Source: JBDWFY01 sp964291365
GTDB taxonomy: Bacteria; Pseudomonadota; Alphaproteobacteria; Rhizobiales; Stappiaceae
Assembly: GCA_964291365.2 (NCBI GenBank)
Contig: OZ220010.1
Location: 434,001 to 498,000 of the forward strand
Length of the DNA stretch: 64,000 nucleotides
Direction: 5' to 3'
Shown in pieces: positions 45,420-56,279 of the stretch (its first letter is position 1; each line of letters starts with the position of its first letter). The position numbers and the translations under genes were made by a program. The notes below the pieces were generated by a model, which had not been told where the DNA came from, did not search any database, and was given only the letters and a program-made list of their open reading frames with translations.

Positions 45420-45782
45420 CACAGGAAAGATTCTTTGTTTACAACTGTAGTAACATGAAAATTTACAGTCTTTTTGATATCAGTGCAATTGTTTTCAATG
45501 ATTGTAGTTCTGAAATACAACAAAAACACCATTTAGTAGGTAGCAGTAGGCAATTAGTACTCATTAAAGCCTTATTTTACAATGGTTGTACAATGAGTTA
45601 ACAACCATTGCATTTTTTAATGCAACATTTTTACAACATTGAACATTGTTTTGGCAAAATACAACCGTTGCATTGGTACGATTTTGTAAAATTTTGGTGT
45701 TGTAAAAGTGTTGTAATTTTAGTAAATTTACATCATATTCTGGTGATTCTACAACAGTTGTAAACTAAAAAAAATTCCTGTG
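45420..45782. mobile_element. MITE, copy 1 of a pair
   Basis: Ends CACAGGAAAGATTCTTTGTT and, at the right, ..TTCCTGTG; inner ends GTTTACAACTGT are inverted to ACAGTTGTAAAC. The inside is full of (T)ACAACNRTTGTA-like palindromes. The same element recurs at 45949-46293. No clear target duplication. Confidence 0.75.
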
Positions 45783-45948
45783 ACAGGTTAATTCCATTCA
45801 TGATGCATGTTCTGGCATTCCAAGGTAGCTAGATCATGCTCATTAAGTGATGAATAATACAAAGGTATAATTATATAGTTACTCACCATGACATTAGCTG
45901 CAACTGTATACTGGCTACTATAATTAGATTAAAACTAGTCACGCCTAC

Positions 45949-46293
45949 CACAGGAAAGATTCTTTGTTTACAACTGTAGTAACATAAAAATTTACAATCT
46001 TTTTGTCAATGATTGTAGTTCTGAAATACAACAAAAACACCGTTTAGTAGGTAGCAGTAGGCAATTAGTACTCATTTAAGCCTTATTTTACAATGGTTGT
46101 ACAATAAGTTAACAACCATTGCATTTTTTAATGCAACATTTTTACAACATTGAACACTGTTTTGCCAAAATACAACCGTTGCATTGGTACGATTTTGTAA
46201 AATTTTGGTGTTGTAAAAGTGTTGTAATTTTAGTAAATTTACATCATATTCTGATGATTCTACAACAGTTGTAAACTAAAAAAATTTCCTGTG
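45949..46293. mobile_element. MITE, copy 2 of a pair
   Basis: Direct repeat of 45420-45782 with about a 20-base deletion (around TTTTTG-TCAATG) and a few substitutions. Same orientation, 166 bp downstream. Flanks differ from copy 1, so this looks like a second insertion rather than a tandem duplication of a larger segment. Confidence 0.75.
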
Positions 46294-46389
46294 ATATACA
46301 CTGTTTCAGTTCTGAGAAGCATTACAGTGCATTAAGGCACACAGATCTTCATATATAATTTGGTGAAAAAGCACCACTGTTTATATGTT

Positions 46390-47261
46390 ATGCAGCAGAA
46401 TAATAGTTTTAGTGTAGAAAGTATGTACCCACTGTACCTCAGTTACAGTAGCATAGTGTCTCTTTGTAGCTTCATACTAAAGAATAGGAGTGAAACATAT
46501 TTTGTGCTAGTACTGATACTGCTGGCTTTGGTAACATGTCTGTGCTGGTACATCTGGCTAGGCAAGACAAGGAGAGAGAACGAACTTGCTCAGCAGCAGC
46601 AGGCTGTCTTGGTACTTATGGAGGAGAGGATACCTTTCTCATCAAATTTTGAAGCAAAATCATTGATTCAGAAATATGGACAACAAGTGGACAAAAATAG
46701 GAAGTTGATAAAGGAAATTGATCATAAAAGTAAGGAAGTGGAGAAAATCAGTGCTGCAAAAAGGGAGCTTGATGACTCATATGAACAGTTGAAAGACATC
46801 CTAAGTAAATGTGAGGCTAAACGCTGTACATTGAACAAAGAATTAAAGCAGAAATGTTATGAGCTAGGACGTAAAAACAAAAATTTGGAGGAGACAAGTG
46901 CCAAGGTGGAAGAGATGCAAAATACGTTGGAGAAGGAGCAGAATAACAGTGTAAGAATGCAAGAAGATTTGAAATACCTTCAAGAAGAGTTAGCAAGAGA
47001 ACAGGATGAAAAACGGATATGCTAGAAGTAGTAATGCAAAATCTGAATGAAGAAAAAAACGAACTCTATCGACAAAAGATGGCTCTTGAGCAATTTAATA
47101 ATCAACAACTTAAACACTGCAGAGATCTGGAGCATGAAATACAGAAAGAGAAGAAAGAAAATCATGGTTTAAATGTGCAGCTATCAGATTGCAAACAGAA
47201 GAACAAAAAACTTAAACAGACACTCAGTGAACACAAGCAGAAGACCAATATCACTATATAA
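46390..47261 (+). pseudogene. Membrane-anchored coiled-coil protein, frameshifted
   Basis: From ATG 46390 (MQQNNSFSVESM) there is one TM segment (YFVLVLILLALVTCLCWYIW), then about 150 residues of charged heptad-like sequence (..KELKQKCYELGRKNKNLEET..). The frame ends at TAG 47023-47025. Coiled coil of the same style (MQNLNEEKNELYRQKMALEQ) goes on in the next frame to 47261. This looks like one frameshifted gene, but an unrecognised small intron or a sequencing error would explain it as well. No family recognised. The style resembles the coiled coil of the kinase gene at 52516, without clear identity. Confidence 0.55.
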
Positions 47262-47887
47262 AGTGCAGCAGGGATCAAAAGAAAAATTAATTGGCAAGGG
47301 TGAATTTAAAAGCAGACAGTGATCTGACAATTTGTAGTCTGACTCAATGTTCTATAAGCAATTACTTATAGAAGCTTTTCAACCTACTTTATAGTTAATC
47401 CCTTATTAAGGCATCTGCCACAATTAAACATTAATTTTCCTATGCTACCAATATAACAGTAATTATATTATTATACAATGCATGTTGCACAAACGGCCCT
47501 ATAGCTAGAGTTTTGCAAGCGCCATTAAATTGCCTGATATGCAATGTCTCATTAACTTGGATGTCTGATATGCCAGGCACTGCATGCATGTGGTGTGGAC
47601 CAGCTTGTTAGACAGCTATAGTTGCTAGTAGATGCTATATAGAATTGAAATTAGGTCATTTAAAGTCAGAGAAAGGGACTAATGAAAGTGGTGCAACTTT
47701 AAATTGTAAACATATATTATAACAGGAGTCCCAAGGACATATATAGAATAGAGTTAGCAATGGAAAACTTTCATTCAATTTCATTTCAACATCCAAAACA
47801 GTAATTGTACTTGAAATAACGAAACGTACAGTAAACAACAGCTTGAAGTTTAGGCAAGGCGTGTGCAAATAGCTTAGCCTATAGGAC
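47262..47887. other. Intergenic, no gene seen
   Basis: AT-rich spacer before the POT gene at 47888. No motif stands out. Confidence 0.5.
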
Positions 47888-49615
47888 ATGGACGGGTCAT
47901 ACGGAATTGAGAGAGAGCTGGAGATATCTGCAAATACCAGAAATGTTTCACCACCACCTCTGGATGGTACAATTACAACTACAGAATATTTACAAACATT
48001 CTGTAGAATCACATATCGGATGAGAAGGCTCAAAAACAAGGGAGCAATCTTGGTTTTAGTATGGAGCTTTCTGGTAATGAGTGTGTATGGCTACTTGTTT
48101 GACACTGTATTGCCAGCATACCAAGACTCAATTGTATACAGTGTCCTTGTCATTGTTGGTGTGATGTTAGCCATTGCTGGCTGGCTAGCTGATGTACGTT
48201 TTGGTCGGTATAGAATGATACGTTGCAGCATCTGGACAATGTGGATAAGCTCCATGCTATTGACAATGAAATATGTTGTATTTAGCCTAATGGAATTCAA
48301 TGAGCAAGGCTTAATGTCCCAAATTCTGAAAGTTTCGCTAATCATTGTTCTGGCATTTGGTTTGGGAGTATTTCAAGCAAATATCATCCAGTTTGGAGTT
48401 GATCAATTGAATGATGCTTCAACAACTGAAGTTACTTCATTTGTGGCCTGGTACACATGGACTCTTATAAGTAGTAATATTTTTGCAAATTTAATTAATA
48501 TGCTTGTTTGCTTTGATTCTAAATATTACCTGATAGGACCACTGCTCATTGCAACGTGTCTTACTGTCATTGTGAGTACAAATTACATGTTCAGTAATCA
48601 ATTCATAAAAGAGCCAGTGACACAGAATCCTTTCAAGTTAATCTACAATGTTGTCAGATATGCAATCAAAAATGAGCACCCTCGACAAAGGAGTGCCTTT
48701 ACTTACTGGGAAGACCATCTCCCTTCACGTATTGATTTTGGAAAAATAAAGTATGGCGGGCCATTTACAACTGAACAAGTAGAGGACGTCAAGATGTTCT
48801 TCAAGATGCTAGGAATAGTTTTCATTGCAAGTTGGTTCATATCCGTTGAATTCAATTTTCATAGACTTGAATTTTATGCAACCTACCTCACTGGACTACC
48901 GGCATTCAGCATTAATCACACCTTTACTCAATGCTTTTACAAAGATTTCTTCGAAAATACTTTCATAATTACTGGACTGCTTTTAATACCACTGAACGAA
49001 TTTCTTCTTTACCCTCTCTTTTACCGATGTATAGCAATCAAGAGTCACTGGAAATTTGGGATAGGTATATTTCTCCAGCTAGCTGGATTCATAGTGCTCA
49101 TAACATTAGTCACTTATTCCAGATCAAGATATATTATTGAGAATGATGATGGACACTCTTACAATAATCACACGGTTCAGTGCTTATTTCATCTGAAGTT
49201 TAACCCTTTAATAAGCAAGGCCATTGAGTACAGATGGTTTGCTGTGGTAGAAGTTTTATTTGCTATTTCATTCATAGTGGTTGTGATAGGTATCACTGAA
49301 TTTTATTGCGCTCAAGTACCCTACTCAATGAAAGGATTAATGGCAGGGATTTACTATGGTTTCCTTGGATTCTGTGTCATGTTCAATTATGGCTTATCAC
49401 AAGTTTTCAGATTAAAATTACACATTTGGGAAACGAACTCAATTTTCAGTTGTGGGTTCTGGTACTTACTGACAAAAATATTCCTGATAATTATTGCAAT
49501 ACTTATGACTGTGTTAGCGGTCAAGTATTACAAGAAGAGGAAAAGAGAAGATGTCTTACCCAATGAACACATATTTGCAGAGCAATATTACTCAGTAAAG
49601 AACAGCAGTGACTAA
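47888..49615 (+). CDS. POT/SLC15-like transporter
   Basis: Intact, intronless, 575 residues, start ATG 47888 (MDGSYGIERELEISANTRNV). Blocks: RRLKNKGAILVLVWSFLVMS, GWLADVRFGRY, LGVFQANIIQFGVDQLNDAS, KEPVTQNPF, KYGGPFTTEQVEDVKMFF, FYCAQVPYSMKGLMAGIYYG and tail KKRKREDVLPNEHIFAEQYY. With 59934-61652 and the pseudogenes at 28430 and 51350 it forms a subfamily marked by REDVLPNEH and IYYGFLG. ExxER is absent. Transport role inferred. Confidence 0.83.
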   Translation: MDGSYGIERELEISANTRNVSPPPLDGTITTTEYLQTFCRITYRMRRLKNKGAILVLVWSFLVMSVYGYLFDTVLPAYQDSIVYSVLVIVGVMLAIAGWLADVRFGRYRMIRCSIWTMWISSMLLTMKYVVFSLMEFNEQGLMSQILKVSLIIVLAFGLGVFQANIIQFGVDQLNDASTTEVTSFVAWYTWTLISSNIFANLINMLVCFDSKYYLIGPLLIATCLTVIVSTNYMFSNQFIKEPVTQNPFKLIYNVVRYAIKNEHPRQRSAFTYWEDHLPSRIDFGKIKYGGPFTTEQVEDVKMFFKMLGIVFIASWFISVEFNFHRLEFYATYLTGLPAFSINHTFTQCFYKDFFENTFIITGLLLIPLNEFLLYPLFYRCIAIKSHWKFGIGIFLQLAGFIVLITLVTYSRSRYIIENDDGHSYNNHTVQCLFHLKFNPLISKAIEYRWFAVVEVLFAISFIVVVIGITEFYCAQVPYSMKGLMAGIYYGFLGFCVMFNYGLSQVFRLKLHIWETNSIFSCGFWYLLTKIFLIIIAILMTVLAVKYYKKRKREDVLPNEHIFAEQYYSVKNSSD

Positions 49616-49826
49616 TTGAATATCTTGCCAGAGATGCACTGCATGTGGTTATATACATTAAGAAGGCTTAAGGATAATGACATCATCAGGTGATACTTTT
49701 GTTAGAAATTGTTTGGGATAGTCGTCCTAATTGATATTTGTGTTTCTGTAAGCTGTCATGTAGTAGAGGCCACAAAGCAATACCTATACTTTATATATCT
49801 TCCTTCCCACCACTTTGCTCCCAAAG

Positions 49827-49898
49827 GGCTTGATAGCTCAATTGGTTGAGCATCACATTGGAGATGTGAGAGCGTGGGTTTGATTCCCACTCAAATCC
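49827..49898 (+). tRNA. tRNA-like sequence (anticodon GGA), possibly a SINE head
   Basis: A 72-base cloverleaf can be drawn: acceptor GGCTTGA/TCAAATC (one C.A mismatch, one G.T), D stem GCTC/GAGC, anticodon stem TCACA/TGTGA with loop TTGGAGA, variable loop GAGC, and T stem GTGGG/CCCAC with loop TTTGATT. Boxes A (TAGCTCAATTGG) and B (GGTTTGATTCC) are close to consensus. GGA would mean serine, but a serine tRNA needs a long variable arm, which is missing. A tRNA-derived SINE or tRNA pseudogene is therefore more likely than a working tRNA. Confidence 0.5.
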
Positions 49899-50379
49899 TG
49901 AGATTTATTGCTAAGGAAAATATCTCAGGACTTGTATACAAATGCTACAGTAATGAATCCTTCATGAGTTAGGCCTGATGGCTAGAGCATTTAGCTGAGT
50001 GCCACGGTGATAGCATCATCACTGCATGCAGGGGTGTTCATAAGAGAAGTTTGTTCAGAATATAGCCATATTGTTGCCATAGGTGCTTAATATATGTACG
50101 GCCATTGCCCTATTCAGTCATCATACTTGGGTGTTAGAGAATGGTAGTTACTCATCACATTATTTTTCGGAGCCTGTCACATAATGAGTTGTACAGATCA
50201 ATTGAGCCTGAAATTAGTGTATGCTAATGTAAGGGAGGTGTAAGGAGGCGTGCATAAGGGTGAAGTATGCAGTGGGGTATAGCTACCAATTCTAAATACT
50301 CATGATTGCTGCAACAGAATTGCTAGAATCACATAGCTAATGTAATAGTAGAATAAGTTTGATCACAGATCTTAGCACT
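49899..50379. other. Non-coding, dispersed-repeat-like
   Basis: Follows the tRNA-like head. Fragments such as ATACTCATGATTGCT recur near 56400, so part of it is probably repeat. No gene. Confidence 0.4.
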
Positions 50380-50663
50380 CATATCTGAGAATTTCAAAAT
50401 AATTATGAGGTGACTCAACCCCCTTTTCTTTCTGAGTGGGGCATGCACAAGTTGCAAGCTTAAGTGTTGTAAACAATGTTTTGCTACACCCCCTGCATCT
50501 GAGACTCATCATAGAGCAGACAATGATTGATACAACATTAGCTTTCATTAAGAGTTTTGATGATGATTCAGAAGCAGCTTGCTGTGTATACCACAAAGTA
50601 CCTTGCGCAGGCCACCTATGAGGAATAGTTACATTCAACTAAATGTCATATCAAGGGATTAGT

Positions 50664-51096
50664 TAGCCTCGTCCCCAGGCCCATTCCCAGCTTTTCAATG
50701 TTGCACGCTGAAAAGCGGGAGGAGGGCCTGGTAGGCGAAGTCACGTGACGGAGAGAGAAGGTGAGAGAAGGTCCAGAGCACACCGCGCGTCAAAGGTCAT
50801 CAGACTTGTAAGCGCTACAGCTTACAAACAACAAAAGACACGGCTATATCGCTACCATACGAGTGAAATGCGATCCTTCGAGGGCTCAGAGTTTACATTT
50901 TCAGTTGATAGAATGTACGGAGAGTGTCAAAACGGCTCGGTTTATTCGACCTCGATTGACCTACGTTTCGTTCGCGTCATGCCACGTCAACATCGATCAT
51001 CATGACACGCCGCACGTGACTTCGCCTACCAGGCCCTCCTCCCGCTTTTCAGCGTGCAACATTGAAAAGCTGGGAATGGGCCTGGGAACGAGGCTA
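50664..51096. mobile_element. MITE with 9-bp target duplication (433 bp)
   Basis: The ends are inverted repeats of about 83 bp, TAGCCTCGTCCCCAGGCCCA onward and the near-complement ending TGGGAACGAGGCTA. GGGATTAGT is repeated exactly at 50655-50663 and 51097-51105. The paralogous empty site with a single GGGATTAGT is at about 59558-59566. Open frames inside are not genes. Confidence 0.92.
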
Positions 51097-51349
51097 GGGA
51101 TTAGTCTCTGGGTGTTCAACGGCTGTGATGCACGAAACAACAACACCTGGGGAGGGTCTAATGAAAATGTCAGTATAAATGACTTACAAGAGTCCCCAAA
51201 GATAATATTATTAGAATGCACACACACAGTTGTTTGTATAGAAAGTTTTTTTTTCAACTGAAAAACAACCATCAGATGGTAATTTGAAATTAATGAAATG
51301 TCTGGTCAGTTTGAAGCTTAGATCTAGTGCAAAGCATGGTCAATCGGAC

Positions 51350-52290
51350 ATGGAGGAACAGAATACAACGATCGTAAAAGAATTGGAGACAACAGTAAGC
51401 GGCAGGAAGGTCTCATCTCAACCCGATACAATTACAACCAAAGAATATTTACAAGCATGCTGTAGAGTATCATATTGGACAAGAAAACTCACTGAAAACA
51501 AGGGAGCAATCTTGGTTTTGGTATGGAACTTTCTGGTAATGAGTGTGTTTAACATATCAGGATATAGTTAGTAACAGTGTCCTGGCCATTATTGGTGTGA
51601 TGTTACCCATTTATTTACCGGCTGGCTAGCTGATGTACATTTTGGTTGGTACATTGCAGCATCTGGACAATGTGGATAAGCTCAGTGCTATTGACAACCA
51701 CGTATGTAGTATTTAGCTTCACAGAATTCAATCATAGCAATTTAATGTGTAAAACTCTGATAATTATATTAAGTTTTGTTCTGGCATTTGGTTTGGGAGC
51801 GTTTCAAGCAAATATATATAATCCAGTTTGGAATTGATCAATTGAACGATGCATAAATTACATCATTTGTGGCCTGGTACACATGGACACTTACAAGCAG
51901 CAACATGATTGTAGGTTTCATCAATATGCTTACTTGCATAGAGTTGAAATACTACCTAGTAGGGCCACTGCTCATCACAACATGTCTCACGATTGTTGTG
52001 AGTACAAATTACTTGTTCAGTAATCAACTCATAAAGGAGCCAGTGACACAGAATCCTTTCAAGCTAATCTACAACGTTATCAGATATGCAATCAAAAATA
52101 AGCACCCTCGACAAAGGAGTGCCTTTACTTACATTACTACAACAGAGCAAGTAGAGGACGTCAAGATGTTTCTCAAGATGCATTGAATAGCTTTTATTGC
52201 TAATTTGCTTGTATCCAGGTACTGAAATCAGTTTTTTTAAAGTTGAATTCTGTACAACCTATCTTGTTTAACAAAATCACACAGACTCAA
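51350..52290 (+). pseudogene. POT/SLC15-like pseudogene
   Basis: Very similar in DNA to 59934-61000 but with many lesions: eight extra bases after RKL, a deletion after VMSVF, extra bases before GWLAD, loss of the GRYKVI codons, an insertion in the FQAN block (AATATATATAATCC), loss of the AST codons, and a deletion of about 65 bp that joins RSAFTY to TTEQVEDVK. Homology stops near 52290, losing the C-terminal half. Confidence 0.9.
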
Positions 52291-52324
52291 ATACATACGT
52301 AGTACAATCGTCGTGACGTTTACA

Positions 52325-52335
52325 GCGCATGCGCA
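52325..52335. promoter_or_regulatory. Possible NRF1-type site upstream of the kinase gene
   Basis: GCGCATGCGCA fits 11 of the 12 positions of the palindromic NRF1 consensus (YGCGCAYGCGCR) and lies about 180 bp before ATG 52516, in a GC-richer stretch that looks promoter-like. Sequence match only. Confidence 0.35.
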
Positions 52336-52515
52336 CTGGAAGTCCCCGTGATCTGTGATCTTGCAGCAAAAGCCTAAAGCCTCGCAAAAGGCAAAAGGGC
52401 GTGTCTAAACCATGATACCGTGCTGACGACCGACGAGTAAAAAGGGGTGGTCACTTGCCTCGCTATTCTGACCCCTATATCATTGAGCACCCGATTCAGA
52501 TTTGAACTGAACGTA

Positions 52516-55500
52516 ATGGCTCTTCAAGAAGCTTCATTTTCGGGATTTGAGTCATACACGTTAACCGGAATTCAATTGAGTCAACGCGTCCTAGGCCATG
52601 GCTCATATGCTCAAGTAATAGAGTTGGAATACAGGGGGCTGAAATGTGCTGGCAAGAAGATCCACGAGATGCTTCTTGATCAAGGAACAATGACCTACAC
52701 TGTCCGTCGATTTGAAGACGAATGTCACTTACTTAGTCAAGTACGCCATCCTAACATTGTCCAGTTTTTAGGGGTCTTTTTTGAAGAAGGAGCTCGAGCT
52801 CCCTACCTAGTTATGGAGTTTCTTCCGATCAACCTCACCTCCTGCATTCAAGAGTATAATATTCTTCCTACAGAGATTGTCTACTCCATCCTTTATGATG
52901 TGGCCTTGGGTTTACACTATTTACACAGTCATTCACCTCCAATCATCCACCGAGATCTCTCTTCTAACAATGTTCTTCTGACACCCAATATGACAGCAAA
53001 GATATCTGACTTAGGTGTGGCCAGGATTTTTAATCTAACCCCGCTACAGGTCAGCCGTATGACACAGACTCCTGGTACTCCAGCTTATATGCCACCAGAG
53101 GTGATGGTGGCCGACCCCAAGTACGATACTAGCGTTGATCAGTTTTCTTATGGGATTTTGATGATACATATCCTAAGTGGAAGATGGCCCGAACCACACA
53201 GGGGTCAAACGTACACCGATGCTGAATCCGATAAATTGATTCCTGTGTCAGAAGCGGAACGTCGGCAAAACTACATCGATGCTATTGGAAATAGTCACCC
53301 CCTTATGAGTTTTATCCTGAAGTGCATCAATAACAGCCCTCGACGTAGAGCCCCAGCCAGTGAGGTGGTGGAACGACTTGCTGAGCTTGTTCGACAGTTT
53401 CCTTCTTCATTTTTGAATCGCATTGAACTATTGAGCAGAATTGAAGCAGATGATAATGAGAAAAAAAGACTGCATGATGAAAGTGAAAGAAAGTCAGATG
53501 AAATTCAAAGAAAGGAGGAGGAAATATCCAACTTGAGCAAAGAAAAAAGTGCATTGGAGGAAGTAATTGCTAAGAAAGGTGATGAAATTCATGTAGAACT
53601 CCAACACAAACTAGAAGAGATGGAAGAATTGAAGGTGACACACTCTTTAGAAATACAACAGCTGAGGATTGAGATGAAAGAAATGTCAGAACATCAGCAA
53701 GTTATACTGACAGAAAAAGAATCAGCTATTGCTGCAAATGAGCGGCTAGCAACAGAAAATATCCTTCTAAAGCGGAGGTTAACACAGAAGGAAAACAGTA
53801 ACCAGAGTAACATGAAGTTGTTCGAAGAAGAGATTAAAAGGGAAAGAGAGAGGTACTTGGAGCAATTGAAAAGCAATATACAGGAATACGAAGAAAAACT
53901 CAGGGAAGAAAGAAGAATTTATGAAGAAAATATTCAAAAAGTACATGAAAGAATGGAAGAATATCACAGTGAGGCTACTGTCGAGAAGTCAACCCTGGAA
54001 AGTCAAATCCGAGATTTAAAAGCTGAAATAACCCACTACGAAGAAGTATCAAAAGCCAAAGATGACACTTTGTCGACAAAAATAGCTGAAATTGAAGCTA
54101 AGAAAAATGCTCTTAATAAAAAAGATGCTTCTATGTCAGCACTCCACGAAGAGCTTGGGAAAGTAAGAGAATATCTGGCTGCCAAAAAACAGGTAATTGT
54201 ATACGGTAATGTATGCTATACATATCAATGACTATATTTGGGTTAGCAGTGTTCATAGCATTGTAAAACTTTTGATCGGCCACTTTGTTAATTACCCCGT
54301 GCACATGCGCAAGGGATAAAGCAATCGGTTTGTATGTCTGTCCTGTGTCGTCATTGTTGCTGTGGCACGAAAATCGCCAGATCTCGACATGTAGGCATCC
54401 AAAGGAGTTGTAAGCGTAACCAGACCATCAAAATTGTTGTAAACTGGTTTCTGTATACTTTGAATCATTTAGCAGGGCCCATGAGCGCTACAAATCGTGT
54501 GTTTTTGTTGGCCACGCCTATTGACCACAACTACTGGTTGGCCATGCATGTGCTTTCTGCTCATGCGCACAACTTGCTAAGTCTAAGTAGGTAAAGGTCT
54601 TTTGTGATTGGTAGTGCTGTTACTGCTGTAGATCTAGTGCTGTGCTGCTGTTACAACATTCATATGATAGCTCATAATCAGATTGATGCAGCACGCAGTG
54701 TAGTGTGCTCTAGAGAGCTCTAGTTTGGAAAGTACTGTTATGTACTTTGTACTATGTAACTATGGCATTAACTTTATGAAACTGTCATAATATTTGGTAT
54801 ATTTATCGTATTGATAAAATTATTCAGCCTCTGCAAGCCAATATCACCTGGAGACCATGTGCAAGTCTACCATTTAAAATGGATAGTGGACAGTCAATAG
54901 TGATAAATGGACTGGTTTACTATGGTGGTGGTCTGGCATCTGCTGGAAAAGATTGCTGCATCTATTGTTACAACCCATATCAGAATCAATGGACCACTTT
55001 AGCACAGCTTTCAGTCAAGAGATTTGGTCTAGGGCAAATCGGTGGAAAACCGATAGTTGTTGGAGGACTGAAAAAGGACAATTCAACTAGTAATGAATTA
55101 TTCTATGCAGAAGAACGATTTTCCAAGTGGAAAAAGTATTCCCCCCCCCCCCCCATGCCAACTGCTAGAAGCTTTCCAACCGTTGTGAATTACCAGTCTT
55201 ATCTTATAGTTGCTGGCGGTATTGTGGATGGTGAATATGTACATGCTGTCGAGATACTCAGTGTGGCATATCAACAATGGTTAATCTGTGCAAGTCTGCC
55301 TTTGCCCTGCTACAACATGTCTGCTGTGGTCATTCAAGATAAATGTTATCTACTTGGGGGATTCAACAATGATGGAACTCTTAATCGCGTGTTCTATGCC
55401 ACAGTCAGTGATCTTATTCGTTCAGGCTTTTCCTACACTCTTTTGCCTTCATTAATCTGGAAAAGTCTTCCAGAAACTCCAACCTATGGCCCAACAGCAA

Positions 55501-55754
55501 CTGTAATTGCTGGGTCCCTCTTCATCTTAGGTGGTGATGAGACATGCACACAAACAGCGACTCAGGAACAGATTCATGTTTACTCTCCTTCAAGCAATAG
55601 TTGGGTATATGTCAATGATTTACCAGCTCCACGAATAGAAGCAACAGCTACAGCACTCTCACCGACAGAAATTCTCTTAATTGGTGGCAGAGGAAGTAAG
55701 GACGTTGGTACTGTGAATACTGTATACAAAGGAGTTGTTCAGATTGTAACATAA
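52516..55754 (+). CDS. Protein kinase - coiled coil - kelch protein (two exons)
   Basis: Exon 1 (52516-54192) starts MALQEASFSG. Its TKL/receptor-interacting-like kinase domain has GHGSYAQV (27-34), the Lys of CAGKK (47), HRDLSSNN (145-152), DLG for DFG (165-167) and PPE (193-195), so all catalytic residues are present. From about residue 310 to 559 it is a long charged coiled coil. AAACAG|GTAATT at 54192 is a donor, and tattcag|CCTCTG starts exon 2 at 54828, phase 0. Exon 2 has about five kelch repeats (VVGGL, LIVAGG, CYLLGGF, LFILGGD, ILLIGGRG) and stops at 55752-55754. The total is about 867 residues. A kelch beta-propeller would bind a partner and the coil would dimerise the kinase; that is inference. 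A C13-14 run at 55142 encodes prolines and is prone to indel error. Confidence 0.8.
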
Positions 55755-55909
55755 TAGTATGTGCCACAACATTTTTTGAAATTAGGTTGTGTATATTGTC
55801 TGCTTTCACTACATTTTCTATTTCTACATGGTATAGAATTCTCATTATATAAAATATTAGCATTATAATAGGATGTACAAAACAAACTGATGTTAATTGA
55901 TCTGTGCTT
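55755..55909. other. 3' flank of the kinase-kelch gene
   Basis: AT-rich, with no feature beyond a likely 3' untranslated region. Confidence 0.4.
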
Positions 55910-56051
55910 TAAGACATGCCAGAGGCTCTTGCTGATGGTCTGGTAGTTCGTCTGTCAAATGCTTGAGACAACTTTTGAAACTCTTCTTTTCAGGTACGGC
56001 AAAGTAAAACTTCTCATAACTATCATTACCATCTGGAACAACATCAATGTA
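55910..56051 (-). pseudogene. Fragment of the HAD-nucleotidyltransferase gene (C-terminus)
   Basis: About 140 bp match 62155-62317 in the same orientation (GCCAGAGGCTCTTGCTGATG; TTACCATCTGGAACAACATC) with a 10-base gap. On the minus strand it encodes the last part of that protein, from DVVPDGND to the stop region. The rest of the gene is absent here. Confidence 0.8.
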
Positions 56052-56205
56052 TAAAGGGTTATGTATTAAGCCTAATTATTGGAGATTATTATGTGTGGGG
56101 GGGGGGAGGGGGGCAGGCCCACCTTCTGCTCCTCCCCAGCCCCAGCCCCCCCCCCCCGTTCCTACTCCACTGATAGCTATTGCTTTGTGACCTCTACTGA
56201 CAGCA

Positions 56206-56279
56206 TAGCCTCGTCCCCAGGCTCCCTCAGTTTTTCAATGTTACACGCAGAAAAACAGGGGAGCCTGGGGATGAGGCTA
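56206..56279. mobile_element. Tiny 74-bp MITE hairpin with 9-bp target duplication
   Basis: Almost entirely two inverted arms: TAGCCTCGTCCCCAGGCTCC and ..GGAGCCTGGGGATGAGGCTA, around a TTTTTCAATGTTACACGC centre that resembles the inner arm of the 50664 element. CTGACAGCA is repeated at 56197-56205 and 56280-56288. Likely an extreme deletion derivative of the same family. Confidence 0.88.

Larger units (their letters stand above)
50380..52290. repeat. Older duplication, diverged copy 1 (pairs with 59345-60990)
   Basis: Includes GAGAATTTNAAA..AAGG/GAGGTGRCTCA, TTCTTTCTGAGTGGGGCA, GTCATATCAAGGGATTAGT and the POT start region. All recur in order at 59345 onward. Copy 1 carries a MITE (50664-51096) and a broken POT gene; copy 2 has neither lesion. 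Confidence 0.85.

Noticed and set aside
45115..45450. A 111-codon plus-strand open frame
   Set aside because: It runs into the MITE at 45420 and lacks family resemblance.
50745..51261. Open frames of 86-132 codons near 50.8-51.2 kb
   Set aside because: They lie across the MITE and its inverted ends; composition does not look coding.
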